Shown: in pieces, positions 17,465 through 25,008 of the stretch | How positions within the stretch are numbered: position 1 is the first letter of the stretch | How the letters are laid out: every line of letters starts with the position of its first letter | From: Planotetraspora phitsanulokensis | GTDB taxonomy: Bacteria; Actinomycetota; Actinomycetes; Streptosporangiales; Streptosporangiaceae | Direction: 5' to 3' | DNA: 64,000 nt | Assembly: GCF_016863295.1 (NCBI RefSeq) | Contig: NZ_BOOP01000008.1 | Span: 62,001 to 126,000 of the forward strand | Made by a program: the position numbers and the translations under genes | The notes under the pieces: generated by a model | Databases searched by the model: none | Told to the model about the DNA's origin: nothing | The model's input: only the letters and a program-made list of their open reading frames with translations

Positions 17465-18182
17465 TCGCTCCATCAGCCCCGGTCCAGACGCGTTCGAAGC
17501 TGGCTAGATAGGTACCTGCGGCACCTTCCTCATCGGCGCGTAGGTGCATGACTGGCGCTTGAGCTGCTGGTGCGCCGTACGCGTGGACGTTGACGAGAAG
17601 GTCGTCGTCTGAGCGGTAGAGCGAGTTGTAGAGCACGGTTCGATGTAGGCGTATCTCGATGCCCTCGACGTCCAGGAGCGGGCGGTAGAGAGCGAGCGCG
17701 TTTCTGATCCGCGCCGCCATGATGTCCGGGCCAATGCCCTCCTCGGTGCCTCGGGCTGCCACCTCAGGACTGTCCGAATCGCCGAGAAGGATGCGAACCT
17801 TCACGCCAGCACGGGCACGGCTGGCCAAGAGGCGGATTATCCCGGTGTCTTCGGCGAGGAACAGGCCGCTGTAGGTGAGGATGCCGATCTCCTTGGTTGC
17901 GCCCTCGAACAGTCGGCGCCAGACGTTGTATGGGACGCCCCAGCGATGGGCGTACACAGCTTGCACATCCTTGGAAATGGCGCGGCGGTGCTGGGGGATC
18001 TCGGGCCAGAGGTCTGCTTCGTCGACCTGGAGGAGGTCGGCGATGGCCCAGCGATGCCGCGGGTATGGGATGCGGCCTTTCAGCCAACGGTTCACGGTCT
18101 TGGGGTCGACGGCGAGGGCTGCGGCGATGTCGACGGCTTGGAGTCGGGCTGTTGCAAGGGCGTGCCGGAGGTTCTCGCTCAC
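17448..18182 (-). CDS. HTH plus DUF5919 (PLD-like) regulator, paralogue 1
   Basis: A 244-aa protein, GTG start at 18182 with GGGAGG upstream. Residues 1-60 hold a lambda-repressor-like HTH (VDIAAALAVDPKTVNRWLKG). The C-terminal two thirds fit DUF5919, with ILTYSGLFLAED, VKVRILLGDSDS and EIRLHRTVLYNSLYRSDDDLLVN, related to phospholipase-D-like folds. It is clearly paralogous to the product of 21531-22271. Tandem GACGTCC repeats lie at 18228-18247, upstream of its start; both paralogues have such repeats, suggesting autoregulation or cross-regulation. This family is frequent around actinomycete integrative elements. Confidence 0.78.
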   Translation of the reverse strand: MSENLRHALATARLQAVDIAAALAVDPKTVNRWLKGRIPYPRHRWAIADLLQVDEADLWPEIPQHRRAISKDVQAVYAHRWGVPYNVWRRLFEGATKEIGILTYSGLFLAEDTGIIRLLASRARAGVKVRILLGDSDSPEVAARGTEEGIGPDIMAARIRNALALYRPLLDVEGIEIRLHRTVLYNSLYRSDDDLLVNVHAYGAPAAQAPVMHLRADEEGAAGTYLASFERVWTGADGAISPTT

Positions 18183-18227
18183 GGGGCCTCCCGGGGGGCG
18201 TCGGCTCTGTTGGCGACGCTAGCACAA

Positions 18228-18247
18228 GACGTCCCTAGACGTCCCTA
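18228..18247. promoter_or_regulatory. Tandem 10-bp GACGTCCCTA repeats (operator)
   Basis: Two perfect head-to-tail copies of GACGTCCCTA (18228-18237 and 18238-18247) lie in the divergent promoter region between the genes at 17448-18182 and 18340-18684. Copies with the same 10-bp phase occur at 19148-19167 and 22291-22310, which marks them as a shared binding site. Confidence 0.65.
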
Positions 18248-18339
18248 AGTTGTGGTGTAGAGGTTCCGCTCCGCATCAGAGGCTCAAGCGGGCGGGTCAA
18301 CAGAAACGCCCTGCTCATCGAGCCGAAGGAGCATCCCTG

Positions 18340-18684
18340 GTGGACACCATTCGTGAACAGCAGCGGGCCTATCAACAGGATCTGCTGACGGACCTACAGG
18401 ACATGCTCCGGTCGCGCGAGATCACGACGGTCCTGATCGCTGATCAGTACGGGCGGCCGGCGCTGGAGGTCATGGACAGCCGGTGCCGGATGCGTCGCGT
18501 CTTCGTCCATCTCGCGTTCTTGTGGTTCTACTGGGGCGACGAGCGCGACGAGCGTGTGTCGTGTCTGCGACTGCTGGCCGCGGCTGATCGGATCGAGGCC
18601 GCCGCAGGTGAGGGCTGGCGCGAAGGAGAACAGGGCGAAATCGGCATCGACCTGACCAAAATCCCTGATGCGCACCGCTCGTAA
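18340..18684 (+). CDS. Hypothetical protein of integrative-element neighbourhood
   Basis: A 114-aa protein starting at GTG 18340, with AAGGAG at 18326-18331. I recognise no domain. It is helical at the N-terminus (TIREQQRAYQQDLLTDLQDML), with a central VFVHLAFLWFYWG segment rich in aromatic residues and an acidic C-terminus. It overlaps the double-GntR gene by 17 nt, so the two are probably co-transcribed from the GACGTCC-bearing divergent promoter. Confidence 0.6.
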   Translation: MDTIREQQRAYQQDLLTDLQDMLRSREITTVLIADQYGRPALEVMDSRCRMRRVFVHLAFLWFYWGDERDERVSCLRLLAAADRIEAAAGEGWREGEQGEIGIDLTKIPDAHRS

Positions 18685-19147
18685 CGTGCGCGGGGGACAC
18701 CTGACAGGGTGGCGCGTCTATACGCAGATCGCCGACCGTGTTCGGGAACGCATTCTCACAGGCCTGTATGCCGCTGGGGCCTCCTTGCCTTCGGAAGCTG
18801 CCCTGTCGGCGGAGTTTCGGGTAGCTCGCAATACCGTGCGCCGTGCCCTGCGCACTCTGGAGGAGGACGGACTCATCGTGACGGCACCATCCAAGGGGCG
18901 GATCGTGAAACCTGAGGGACAAGAGGTCACGGCCGTCTACCGGTACCAGGTCATCGCGGACGATCTCCGCCGGCAGATCGAGAGAGGCGACCTCGCGCCC
19001 GGAGACGCGGTGCCCAGCGTGGCTGAACTGCGCTGGCTGTACGACACCTCCCGCAACACCGTCCGGCAAGCGCTCGGTGAGTTACAACAGGAGGGACTGA
19101 TCATGTCGAGGCCAGGCAAGCGGCGGTTCGTCTGCTCACGGGAGTGA
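18668..19147 (+). CDS. Double GntR winged-helix regulator
   Basis: A 159-aa protein with two complete GntR-type winged helices in tandem: residues about 16-78 (YTQIADRVRERIL, LPSEAALSAEF, NTVRRALRTLEEDGLI) and 92-155 (YQVIADDLRRQIERG, VPSVAELRW, NTVRQALGELQQEGLI). There is no effector domain such as FCD or UTRA. GntR regulators normally carry one HTH and dimerise; this one could bind DNA as an intramolecular pair, perhaps matching the tandem half-sites nearby. ATG 18668 overlaps the upstream gene; GTG 18686 is an alternative. Confidence 0.8.
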   Translation: MRTARNVRGGHLTGWRVYTQIADRVRERILTGLYAAGASLPSEAALSAEFRVARNTVRRALRTLEEDGLIVTAPSKGRIVKPEGQEVTAVYRYQVIADDLRRQIERGDLAPGDAVPSVAELRWLYDTSRNTVRQALGELQQEGLIMSRPGKRRFVCSRE

Positions 19148-19167
19148 GACGTCCTGGGACGTCCTTT
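19148..19167. promoter_or_regulatory. Tandem 10-bp GACGTCC repeats upstream of HD gene
   Basis: GACGTCCTGG (19148-19157) followed immediately by GACGTCCTTT (19158-19167), starting right after the double-GntR stop and 29 nt before the HD-domain gene. Same unit and same 10-bp phasing as at 18228 and 22291. Confidence 0.62.
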
Positions 19168-19196
19168 CGTGTGCTCTAGGTCGGTTCACGGCGTGG

Positions 19197-19778
19197 GTGC
19201 CTATTGTCTATGGCGTGGGGCAAGCTGAGTGGGCGCACGACCTGGCCAAACAACTCCTGGCGGAGCCGCTTCCGCGGCGGTGGGCACACACGCAAGGAGT
19301 CGCCGCCCGTGCCATGGCGCTGGCTCCGATCCTCGGCGATGAGACGGACAAGCTCACTGCTGCGGCCTACCTGCATGACGTCGGGTACTCGCCCGAGCTG
19401 GTCGACACCGGATTCCATCCCCTGGACGGCGCACGCTACCTGCGCGACGTGGCGAATGCCGATGACACACTCTGCCGCCTGGTGGCCCACCACTCCTGCG
19501 CCGTGAACGAGGCCGCCGAGCGCCACCTGTACGACGCGCTCACTGCTGAGTTCGACGAGGAACGCCCCGAACTCGTGGAGGCGCTGACCTACTGCGACAT
19601 GACTACCGGCCCGGATGGGACGCATCTCCAGGTCACGGAGCGATTGGCTGAGATCCATTCCCGCTACGGCCCTGAACACCTCGTCAGCCGCTCAATCACC
19701 GCCTCGACCCCATGCATCCTGGCGGCAGTGCGGGCAGTCGAAAGCACGCTCGCCTCAGTTGGGGATATGTCCAAATGA
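19197..19778 (+). CDS. HD-domain phosphohydrolase-like protein
   Basis: A 193-aa protein. HD-superfamily metal ligands are visible as RRWAHTQGVAARA (first His) and AAYLHDVGYSPEL (HD pair), with a further His in LVAHHS. Such proteins are metal-dependent phosphohydrolases acting on nucleotides; the substrate is not predictable. It starts at GTG 19197 with no good ribosome binding site, just downstream of tandem GACGTCC repeats, and is followed 22 nt later by the DUF6000 gene. Confidence 0.75.
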   Translation: MPIVYGVGQAEWAHDLAKQLLAEPLPRRWAHTQGVAARAMALAPILGDETDKLTAAAYLHDVGYSPELVDTGFHPLDGARYLRDVANADDTLCRLVAHHSCAVNEAAERHLYDALTAEFDEERPELVEALTYCDMTTGPDGTHLQVTERLAEIHSRYGPEHLVSRSITASTPCILAAVRAVESTLASVGDMSK

Positions 19779-19800
19779 TCGAGGTTGGCATGATGAGGGG

Positions 19801-20406
19801 ATGCGATTCCCCACGCCCAATGACCCCGAAATGGTGGCGGCCGTCGAACACTACGTCGTACCGGGTGAAGGGGCTTCGCGACGGTACCTGAACTTGCTTC
19901 ACGGCAACTTTCTGGAACTACCGGGACAAGAGCGCTCCCAGTTCGGACGGGACTTGGCCACCGCCGCTCGGCAGATCAGCGACGAGGAGCTCGCGCTGCT
20001 CCTCGACAGCGAGTGGCGCTCCCGGCTCACGGCCGCGTGGCTGATCGGCATCGGTCGTCGCACCCAATTCCGCGACCGTCTGGCCGAGATGCTGCTGAAC
20101 AGCGAACTTGTGTACTCAGGCCAGGGGTACTGCTTCGCGTTCGCCCGCTTTGCCGACGAGTTCGCCACCGCCGCTCTCGTCGCTTACCTGGATCGCTACC
20201 TGCCCGACCCGGACTACTACTACGACCAGCATTGGGCGATGGGCGCGCTGCTCCACCTGGACGAGCGGCTGAGCACCGAACATGCGTCCCATTTCCTCGC
20301 GCCGGAGGGCCTATGGGCCAGATCTGCAATGCGCGATCGGGATCCGGCCGAACTGAAGGAAGAGATGGACCGGCTGTGCGCCTTCGCGGAGACCATCAGC
20401 GTGTGA
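19801..20406 (+). CDS. DUF6000-family protein
   Basis: A 201-aa protein, ATG 19801. The blocks WRSRLTAAWLIGIGRRTQFRDR, SGQGYCFAFARF, YLDRYLPDPDYYYDQHWAMGALL fit DUF6000, an actinobacterial family of unknown function resembling immunity-type or HEAT-like helical proteins. It probably forms a unit with the HD gene upstream. The 20407-20520 gap holds no gene. Confidence 0.7.
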   Translation: MRFPTPNDPEMVAAVEHYVVPGEGASRRYLNLLHGNFLELPGQERSQFGRDLATAARQISDEELALLLDSEWRSRLTAAWLIGIGRRTQFRDRLAEMLLNSELVYSGQGYCFAFARFADEFATAALVAYLDRYLPDPDYYYDQHWAMGALLHLDERLSTEHASHFLAPEGLWARSAMRDRDPAELKEEMDRLCAFAETISV

Positions 20407-20520
20407 TCACCCGTCACCATGCATGACGGGGAGTCTCCGGACGAAGGCGGTAGCCGACCCACAGCCGGCTCCCGTGACATCGTCACAGTCGCTGCGACCA
20501 ACCAGGCCTTCAATGAAGGC

Positions 20521-21024
20521 TTAGCTGTTGAATGAGTCCTCGTAGGCTTTGCGGATCTTGGCACCGCCGTACTGTCCCGGAGGAACGCACACCGGGCATC
20601 CGCAGGGCGGTTTGCCGTGTGCGTTGGGCATGTAGCGCCATCCGGTCACCTGGTTTACTCGCCGAACCCGGTGGATCTCCCTGATCTGGATAGGCCGGGG
20701 GACGAACAACTCGTATCCGCGGGCATCGGCCTGCTCCGCCACGAGAGCGGCGGCCTCTGCGCTGGCAAGTCGAACCGGAGCGGAGTTGTAGTGCCCGACC
20801 CACACCATCTCGTCGTCCGGGATGCGGAAGTGCACGGCGACGAAGGTGCGCTGACCGCCGCGCCGCAGCTCACGTCCCCACTGGTAGGTCATCTGGTAGG
20901 AGGGCAACACCGGCACGCAGTAAACGCCTGTCCCCCCGCCACGCCCGTGACTTTCCGCGCGAATCCCAACGCGTCGCACGGAGCGGATGTTCTTGGCTGC
21001 GGTGAGGTGCACAAGCAAGGTCAT
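20521..21024 (-). CDS. Putative ADP-ribosyltransferase-fold protein
   Basis: A 167-aa protein, last gene of a three-gene minus-strand unit (HTH/DUF5919, NUDIX, this). The opening LVHLTAAKNIRSVRRVGIRA, then TGVYCVPVLPSYQMTYQW and FVAVHFRIPDDE, resembles ART-like folds (KptA/DarT-type: His-Thr strand, tyrosine segment). A C-terminal cysteine cluster PPCGCPVCVPPG could bind zinc. I do not recognise a named family; the ART assignment is inference. Pairing with a NUDIX hydrolase could suit ADP-ribose chemistry. Confidence 0.5.
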   Translation of the reverse strand: MTLLVHLTAAKNIRSVRRVGIRAESHGRGGGTGVYCVPVLPSYQMTYQWGRELRRGGQRTFVAVHFRIPDDEMVWVGHYNSAPVRLASAEAAALVAEQADARGYELFVPRPIQIREIHRVRRVNQVTGWRYMPNAHGKPPCGCPVCVPPGQYGGAKIRKAYEDSFNS

Positions 21025-21051
21025 TGGGTCGCCTTCGTGCTCTGCAAGTGC

Positions 21052-21528
21052 TTAACCGATGTACGGCACAACCGTGCCGGTGAGGTAGTGACCGATCCTC
21101 AAGGCCATTGACCGGTCCATCGACATGGCCTCGGCTTGGCCGCGGGGCACCCATCGCACCTCGGCCGACTCGCTGCTCGGGGTGGGCTCACCGCTTAGCG
21201 CTCGGGCGGTGAGCGCGATGGAGAACTCCTGCCGGGCTTCGCCGTTGCTCGTGTAGAGGATCACGTGCTTGGGGTCGGTGTAGGTGCCGACGATTCCGGT
21301 GATCTCGCAGAGGATTCCGGTCTCTTCGAGGGTCTCGCGGACGGCTGCCGCGGGGAGGGACTCGCCGAGGTCGATCGCGCCGCCGGGGACGGCCCAGTTG
21401 TCGTTGTCGCTGCGGCGGATCATCAGCAGGTCCCCGGCGTCGTTGGTGACTACGACGTTGACGGACGGAACCAGGCTGTTCGGAACGGGGGCTTTGGGGT
21501 CGTCGTAGAAGTCGATCCGGCGTGCCAT
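21052..21528 (-). CDS. NUDIX hydrolase
   Basis: A 158-aa protein starting at ATG 21528, 2 nt after the HTH/DUF5919 stop. The Nudix box is clear: GGAIDLGESLPAAAVRETLEETG, that is Gx5Ex7REUxEExG with all key residues. It hydrolyses a nucleoside diphosphate linked to X; the substrate is unknown. NUDIX genes occur as regulatory or accessory genes in AICEs, and here the gene is translationally coupled to the regulator upstream and close to the ART-like gene downstream. Confidence 0.88.
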   Translation of the reverse strand: MARRIDFYDDPKAPVPNSLVPSVNVVVTNDAGDLLMIRRSDNDNWAVPGGAIDLGESLPAAAVRETLEETGILCEITGIVGTYTDPKHVILYTSNGEARQEFSIALTARALSGEPTPSSESAEVRWVPRGQAEAMSMDRSMALRIGHYLTGTVVPYIG

Positions 21529-21530
21529 GA

Positions 21531-22271
21531 TCACAACTCTACCGCTGTGGCCTGCTCCCACACCTTTTCGAAGCTGTCGACGTAGGTGGTGACCATGTCG
21601 CCACCCACAACTCTCCGCAAATGCAACACGGGCGCGTTGCCGGCGGGCGTGCCGTACACGTGGGTGTTGACCAGAACCTGATCGTCCCCGCGGTAGATCG
21701 AGTTGTACAGCACAGTCCGGTGGAGCCGGACCTCGACGTTCTCGCGTCCCCGGATGGGCTTGTAGAGGACGAGGACGTTACGGATCTTGGCGGCCATGCC
21801 GTCGTCAATGCCCTCGTCCGCGCCGCGCTGGGCCACCTCGGAACTGTCCGGGTCGCCGAGCAGGATCCGTACCCGAACCCCTGCGTCAGCTTTCTCGCCG
21901 AGCATCCGCACGATGCCCGCGTCGTCGGCAAGGAACAGGCCGCTGTAGACGAGAATCCCGATCTCCTCGTCGGCCTGAGCGAACAGACGTCCCCATGCGT
22001 CCCTCGGGACGGCCCAGCGGTGCGGGTAGACGGTGACGATCTCGCTCTCGGATGCGGACGCGACCTGCTCCCGCGTCAACGCCTCCGGCCACAGATAACT
22101 CTCGTCCGTCCCCAGGTGGGCGGCGACGGCGTACCTGTGCTTTCGGTACGGTGCACGGCCTTTGGTGATCCACCGCTCGACCGTCTTGGGGTCCACCTGG
22201 ATCGCATCCGCCAGCTCCGCGATGCTCACTCCGCGCTCCAGCAGAACCGCGCGCAGTCGCTCGTTGGCCAT
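21531..22271 (-). CDS. HTH plus DUF5919 (PLD-like) regulator, paralogue 2
   Basis: A 246-aa protein; ATG 22271 is preceded by AGGTGAG. It has an N-terminal HTH (IAELADAIQVDPKTVERWITKG) and a DUF5919 domain with ILVYSGLFLADD, VRVRILLGDPDS and EVRLHRTVLYNSIYRGDDQVLVN. It matches the product of 17448-18182 along its length. It is first in an operon with NUDIX and ART-like genes, and its promoter has phased GACGTCC repeats at 22291-22330. It is probably the local regulator of the element or its cargo. Confidence 0.8.
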   Translation of the reverse strand: MANERLRAVLLERGVSIAELADAIQVDPKTVERWITKGRAPYRKHRYAVAAHLGTDESYLWPEALTREQVASASESEIVTVYPHRWAVPRDAWGRLFAQADEEIGILVYSGLFLADDAGIVRMLGEKADAGVRVRILLGDPDSSEVAQRGADEGIDDGMAAKIRNVLVLYKPIRGRENVEVRLHRTVLYNSIYRGDDQVLVNTHVYGTPAGNAPVLHLRRVVGGDMVTTYVDSFEKVWEQATAVEL

Positions 22272-22290
22272 CTCACCTGCCACGTTCGGG

Positions 22291-22336
22291 GACGTCCAGG
22301 GACGTGGCCATCCTAGACGGGACGTCTTGAACATGT
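22291..22336. promoter_or_regulatory. Phased GACGTCC/GACGTC repeats in divergent promoter
   Basis: GACGTCCAGG (22291-22300) and GACGTGGCCA (22301-22310) are followed after one 10-bp unit by GACGTCTTGA (22321-22330) and an inverted GTCCC. They lie between the divergent starts at 22271 (minus) and 22423 (plus), so the bound protein could control both the HTH/NUDIX operon and the AICE start. Confidence 0.6.
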
Positions 22337-22422
22337 CCCGTCCTGTAGTGATCTCGTCCTGCCCTCTGGCCGCACTCTCGGTGTCACACCCCACACCGAC
22401 TGCGACGAAAGGACAGGTGATC

Positions 22423-22641
22423 ATGACAGACACGACCGTTACCCCGCCCGATGAGACCCCCGATTGCGAGTGCGGCGCTCTCCTCGACGACGGGCAGACT
22501 CACTGCCGCAAATGCCTCGCCCGTGACCGCTGGGCCCGCCGTCAGGCCGCCCGGCTGCGGGCCCAGCGCCGGCGCGGCGCGACCCGGCGCCCTCCGCGTG
22601 ACCCCCACACCGCAGCCGCGAGGGGAGTGAGCTGGGCATGA
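22423..22641 (+). CDS. Small zinc-ribbon protein of AICE
   Basis: A 72-aa protein, ATG 22423 with AAAGGA upstream. CECGALLDDGQTHCRKC forms a four-cysteine zinc-binding knuckle, followed by an Arg-rich basic tail. Similar short zinc-ribbon genes open the conserved module of actinomycete integrative elements. Its stop overlaps the next start as ATGA. Confidence 0.65.
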   Translation: MTDTTVTPPDETPDCECGALLDDGQTHCRKCLARDRWARRQAARLRAQRRRGATRRPPRDPHTAAARGVSWA

Positions 22642-22904
22642 GCACGCTTCCTTTGATCATCGCCCTTGTGTTGGCCGGCGGCGTGCTCGTCGGCTACATC
22701 GCGGTCCTCGTCGGCATCAAGCGCGAGGACAAGGCGATGAGCCTCACATCCGCCCCGGACGGTCAGTCGGCCCGGCTCGCCCGGCACGTCACCGGGTTGC
22801 ACATCCGGGGGGGCGGGCCTACCGGTCGGATCGCTCCGAAAGCGTCGACTCGACCTGGGCGAGCCGTTCCGACAAGTCCCGTACGGCGGTGCGCAGTTCG
22901 ATGA
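22638..22904 (+). CDS. Small membrane protein of AICE
   Basis: An 88-aa open frame. Residues 4-26 (LPLIIALVLAGGVLVGYIAVLVG) are one transmembrane segment followed by KREDKAMSL, the form of a conserved small AICE membrane protein. The last 40 residues overlap the convergent GntR gene and look like read-through; a G-run near 22808-22814 may have shifted the original stop. Start ATG overlaps the upstream TGA. Confidence 0.5.
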   Translation: MSTLPLIIALVLAGGVLVGYIAVLVGIKREDKAMSLTSAPDGQSARLARHVTGLHIRGGGPTGRIAPKASTRPGRAVPTSPVRRCAVR

Positions 22905-23178
22905 CCTCGTTGACCAGATCCACCGCCGTCCCCTGCCCCGACTCGCTGGACTCTTCGTCCCGGACGAAGACGCCCTTGCCTTGCTGGCCGATGAGCAGGC
23001 CTTCGTTCCGGAGGATCCCGACCGCCATCTTCACCACGCTCAGCGATGCGTCGTACTGCTCGGCAAGCTGCGCGGTCGACGGCAACGGCGCCCCGGGCGC
23101 GAGAGATCCGCCGCGGACCTGCTCGCGCAGATCGTCGGCGATCTGGAGATAGGCGGGCCGTCCCGACTTCTTGACCAT
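22819..23178 (-). CDS. KorSA-type GntR repressor
   Basis: A 119-aa protein. A GntR winged helix occupies residues 8-72 (YLQIADDLREQVRGG, LPSTAQLAEQY, VVKMAVGILRNEGLL) and a C-terminal helix (VNEVIELRTAVRDLSERLAQVEST) probably forms a coiled coil for dimerisation. It fits the KorSA group, which represses AICE transfer and replication genes. It is divergent from the SCO3933-like gene, with five iterons between them as likely operators. Confidence 0.8.
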   Translation of the reverse strand: MVKKSGRPAYLQIADDLREQVRGGSLAPGAPLPSTAQLAEQYDASLSVVKMAVGILRNEGLLIGQQGKGVFVRDEESSESGQGTAVDLVNEVIELRTAVRDLSERLAQVESTLSERSDR

Positions 23179-23222
23179 GCACCCTCTTCCGCTGCTGGCG
23201 CCCCTATCTCACCACGGACAAG

Positions 23223-23273
23223 CAACCAAGCCAACCAAGGCCATTGACAACCAGGCCAACTAGGTCAACTATG
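23223..23273. promoter_or_regulatory. Five CAACYANG iterons, likely KorSA operator
   Basis: CAACCAAG at 23223 and 23232, CAACCAGG at 23248, CAACTAGG at 23257 and CAACTATG at 23266. Spacing is 9 nt within groups of two and three, and 16 nt between groups. They lie between the divergent GntR gene and the gene at 23302, and overlap a TTGACA box at 23244-23249, so binding should block the transfer/replication promoter. Confidence 0.65.
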
Positions 23274-23301
23274 TTGGTCGCGAGCTTAAGGAGGTCACCA
23301 C

Positions 23302-23643
23302 ATGCGCACCATCCCGATCCCGGTCGACGTCACCAAGCTGCAGTTCGTCTGCGTCCGCGCACCCCGGCCGCGGATCCTCAATCAGGACACCGGCGAGATC
23401 AAGACCGACAAGAACGGCCAGACCGTCTACGAGATCGTCCTGTCCGTCGAAGACGAGCTCGGCCGGATCGAACTCGTCAAGGTCGGCACCTCGGGCGAAC
23501 CCCAGGTCGCCGCCGGCCAGGACGTCACCCCGGTCAGCCTCGTCGGCTACGCCTGGGAGATCTCCCGCGGCGGCGACACCCGGTGGGGGATCAGCTACCG
23601 GGCCGCCTCGATCGTCCCCGCGGGGATGAACGCCCTTGCCTGA
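23302..23643 (+). CDS. SCO3933-family AICE protein
   Basis: A 113-aa protein, ATG 23302 with AAGGAGG upstream. The sequence (PIPVDVTKLQFVCVRAPRPR, then DKNGQTVYEIVLSVEDE) matches the small SCO3933-type family placed just before the FtsK-like gene in actinomycete integrative elements. Its biochemical role is not established; some annotations call it regulatory. Its last codons overlap the translocase gene. Confidence 0.75.
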   Translation: MRTIPIPVDVTKLQFVCVRAPRPRILNQDTGEIKTDKNGQTVYEIVLSVEDELGRIELVKVGTSGEPQVAAGQDVTPVSLVGYAWEISRGGDTRWGISYRAASIVPAGMNALA

Positions 23644-24988
23644 CACCCTGTGGACGACTCTCGGAGCCCTGGCCGCCCTGGCGGCCGGGCTCTGGGCCTG
23701 GCGTCGCTACCACTACCCGTCGTTCTGGCTGGTCATCGGCTTCCCGCTGATGGCCATCACCATCCGCTCCACCTGGCGCACCGTCGCCCTCGGCTGCGGC
23801 CTGACCAAGAAGCGGCAACGCTTCTGGTTCACCACCGTTCCCCGCCTGATCGCCTCGACCGGCCTCGTGAAGGTTCGGCGGCGCTTCCAACGGGTTGTCG
23901 TCGACACCAAACCCTTCATGTGGCTGCCACGCCCGACCCGGCACGGCTGGCGCGTCACCCTCCACACCCTGGAAGGGCAGATCCCCGCCGACTACGCCAA
24001 CGTCGCCGAACGACTCGCGCACTCCTGGGGCGTCCACGCCGTCCGTGTCTCCTCACCCCGTCCCGGCCGCATCGTCCTGGCCGCGACCATGCGTGACCCC
24101 CTCATCCGCCTCGACCACATCCCGTCCTCGGGCGAACTGCTCAACGTCACCATCGGCAAACTGGAGACCGGCGGCCCGTGGACCATCGACTTCCGCACGA
24201 TCCCGCACTGGCTCAACGCCGGCGCCACCCAATCCGGCAAGTCCAACTTGGCCAACGCGCTAATCGTCGGCCTGGCTCCGCAGCCAGTGGCGCTGGTCGG
24301 GTTCGACCTCAAAGGCGGAGTCGAGTTCACCCCCTACGCTCCGCGCCTGTCCGCACTAGCCACCACCCGCGCCGAATCGGTCGGCCTGCTGGATGACCTG
24401 GTCGCGCTGATGGTCGCCCGGATGGGCCTGTGCCGTGCAGCGGGCGCACGCAACATCTGGCAACTCCCCGACGCGGTCCGCCCGGTCCCGGTAGTGGTGC
24501 TGGTCGACGAGCTGGCCGAGCTGTACCTGATGGCTGACAAGTCCGAGAAGGACGAGATCGCTAAAACCTCGACTGCGTTGTTGCGGGTGGCGCAGCTTGG
24601 GCGGGCGTTCGGCATCTACCTGTTCTGCTCCGGCCAACGGATCGGCTCCGACCTCGGACCCGGCGTCACCGCACTCCGCGCCCAGTGCTCGGGACGGATC
24701 TGCCACCGGGTCAACGACCCCGAAACCGCGACCATGACCCTCGGCGACCTCGATCCCGACGCCCTGGCCTCCGCCCGGGCCATCCCGGCCGAAACCCCTG
24801 GCGTCGCGATCGTCGCGAGTCAGGACGGCCAGTGGTACCGCGGCCGGTCCTTCTATGTCTCCGAGCAGGCCGCCGAACACGCCGCCACCACCTACGCGGA
24901 CTGTAATCCGTCCTGGGACGAGATCACCCGTCCCGGACGGTCCTCCGAGGTGACCGAGACCGACCTGTCCGAACTCCTCACCGCCTGA
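23636..24988 (+). CDS. FtsK/SpoIIIE-type DNA translocase (TraB-like)
   Basis: A 450-aa protein starting at TTG 23636, overlapping the previous gene. Two transmembrane segments (about residues 5-45) precede an FtsK motor with Walker A GATQSGKSN (about residue 202) and Walker B VVVLVDELAEL (about 285). AICEs transfer as double-stranded DNA through a single hexameric translocase of this kind, so this is the conjugation gene. It lacks an obvious C-terminal gamma-like winged helix, in keeping with the shorter TraSA type. Confidence 0.88.
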   Translation: MPDTLWTTLGALAALAAGLWAWRRYHYPSFWLVIGFPLMAITIRSTWRTVALGCGLTKKRQRFWFTTVPRLIASTGLVKVRRRFQRVVVDTKPFMWLPRPTRHGWRVTLHTLEGQIPADYANVAERLAHSWGVHAVRVSSPRPGRIVLAATMRDPLIRLDHIPSSGELLNVTIGKLETGGPWTIDFRTIPHWLNAGATQSGKSNLANALIVGLAPQPVALVGFDLKGGVEFTPYAPRLSALATTRAESVGLLDDLVALMVARMGLCRAAGARNIWQLPDAVRPVPVVVLVDELAELYLMADKSEKDEIAKTSTALLRVAQLGRAFGIYLFCSGQRIGSDLGPGVTALRAQCSGRICHRVNDPETATMTLGDLDPDALASARAIPAETPGVAIVASQDGQWYRGRSFYVSEQAAEHAATTYADCNPSWDEITRPGRSSEVTETDLSELLTA

Positions 24989-25008
24989 CCGACAGAAGGG
25001 AGGGAACG

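Noticed and set aside
24880-24960. Further GACGTCC-like operator near the translocase end
   Set aside because: The similar strings (GTCCTGGGACGAG, CGTCCCGGACGG) lie in coding sequence and do not keep the 10-bp tandem phase.
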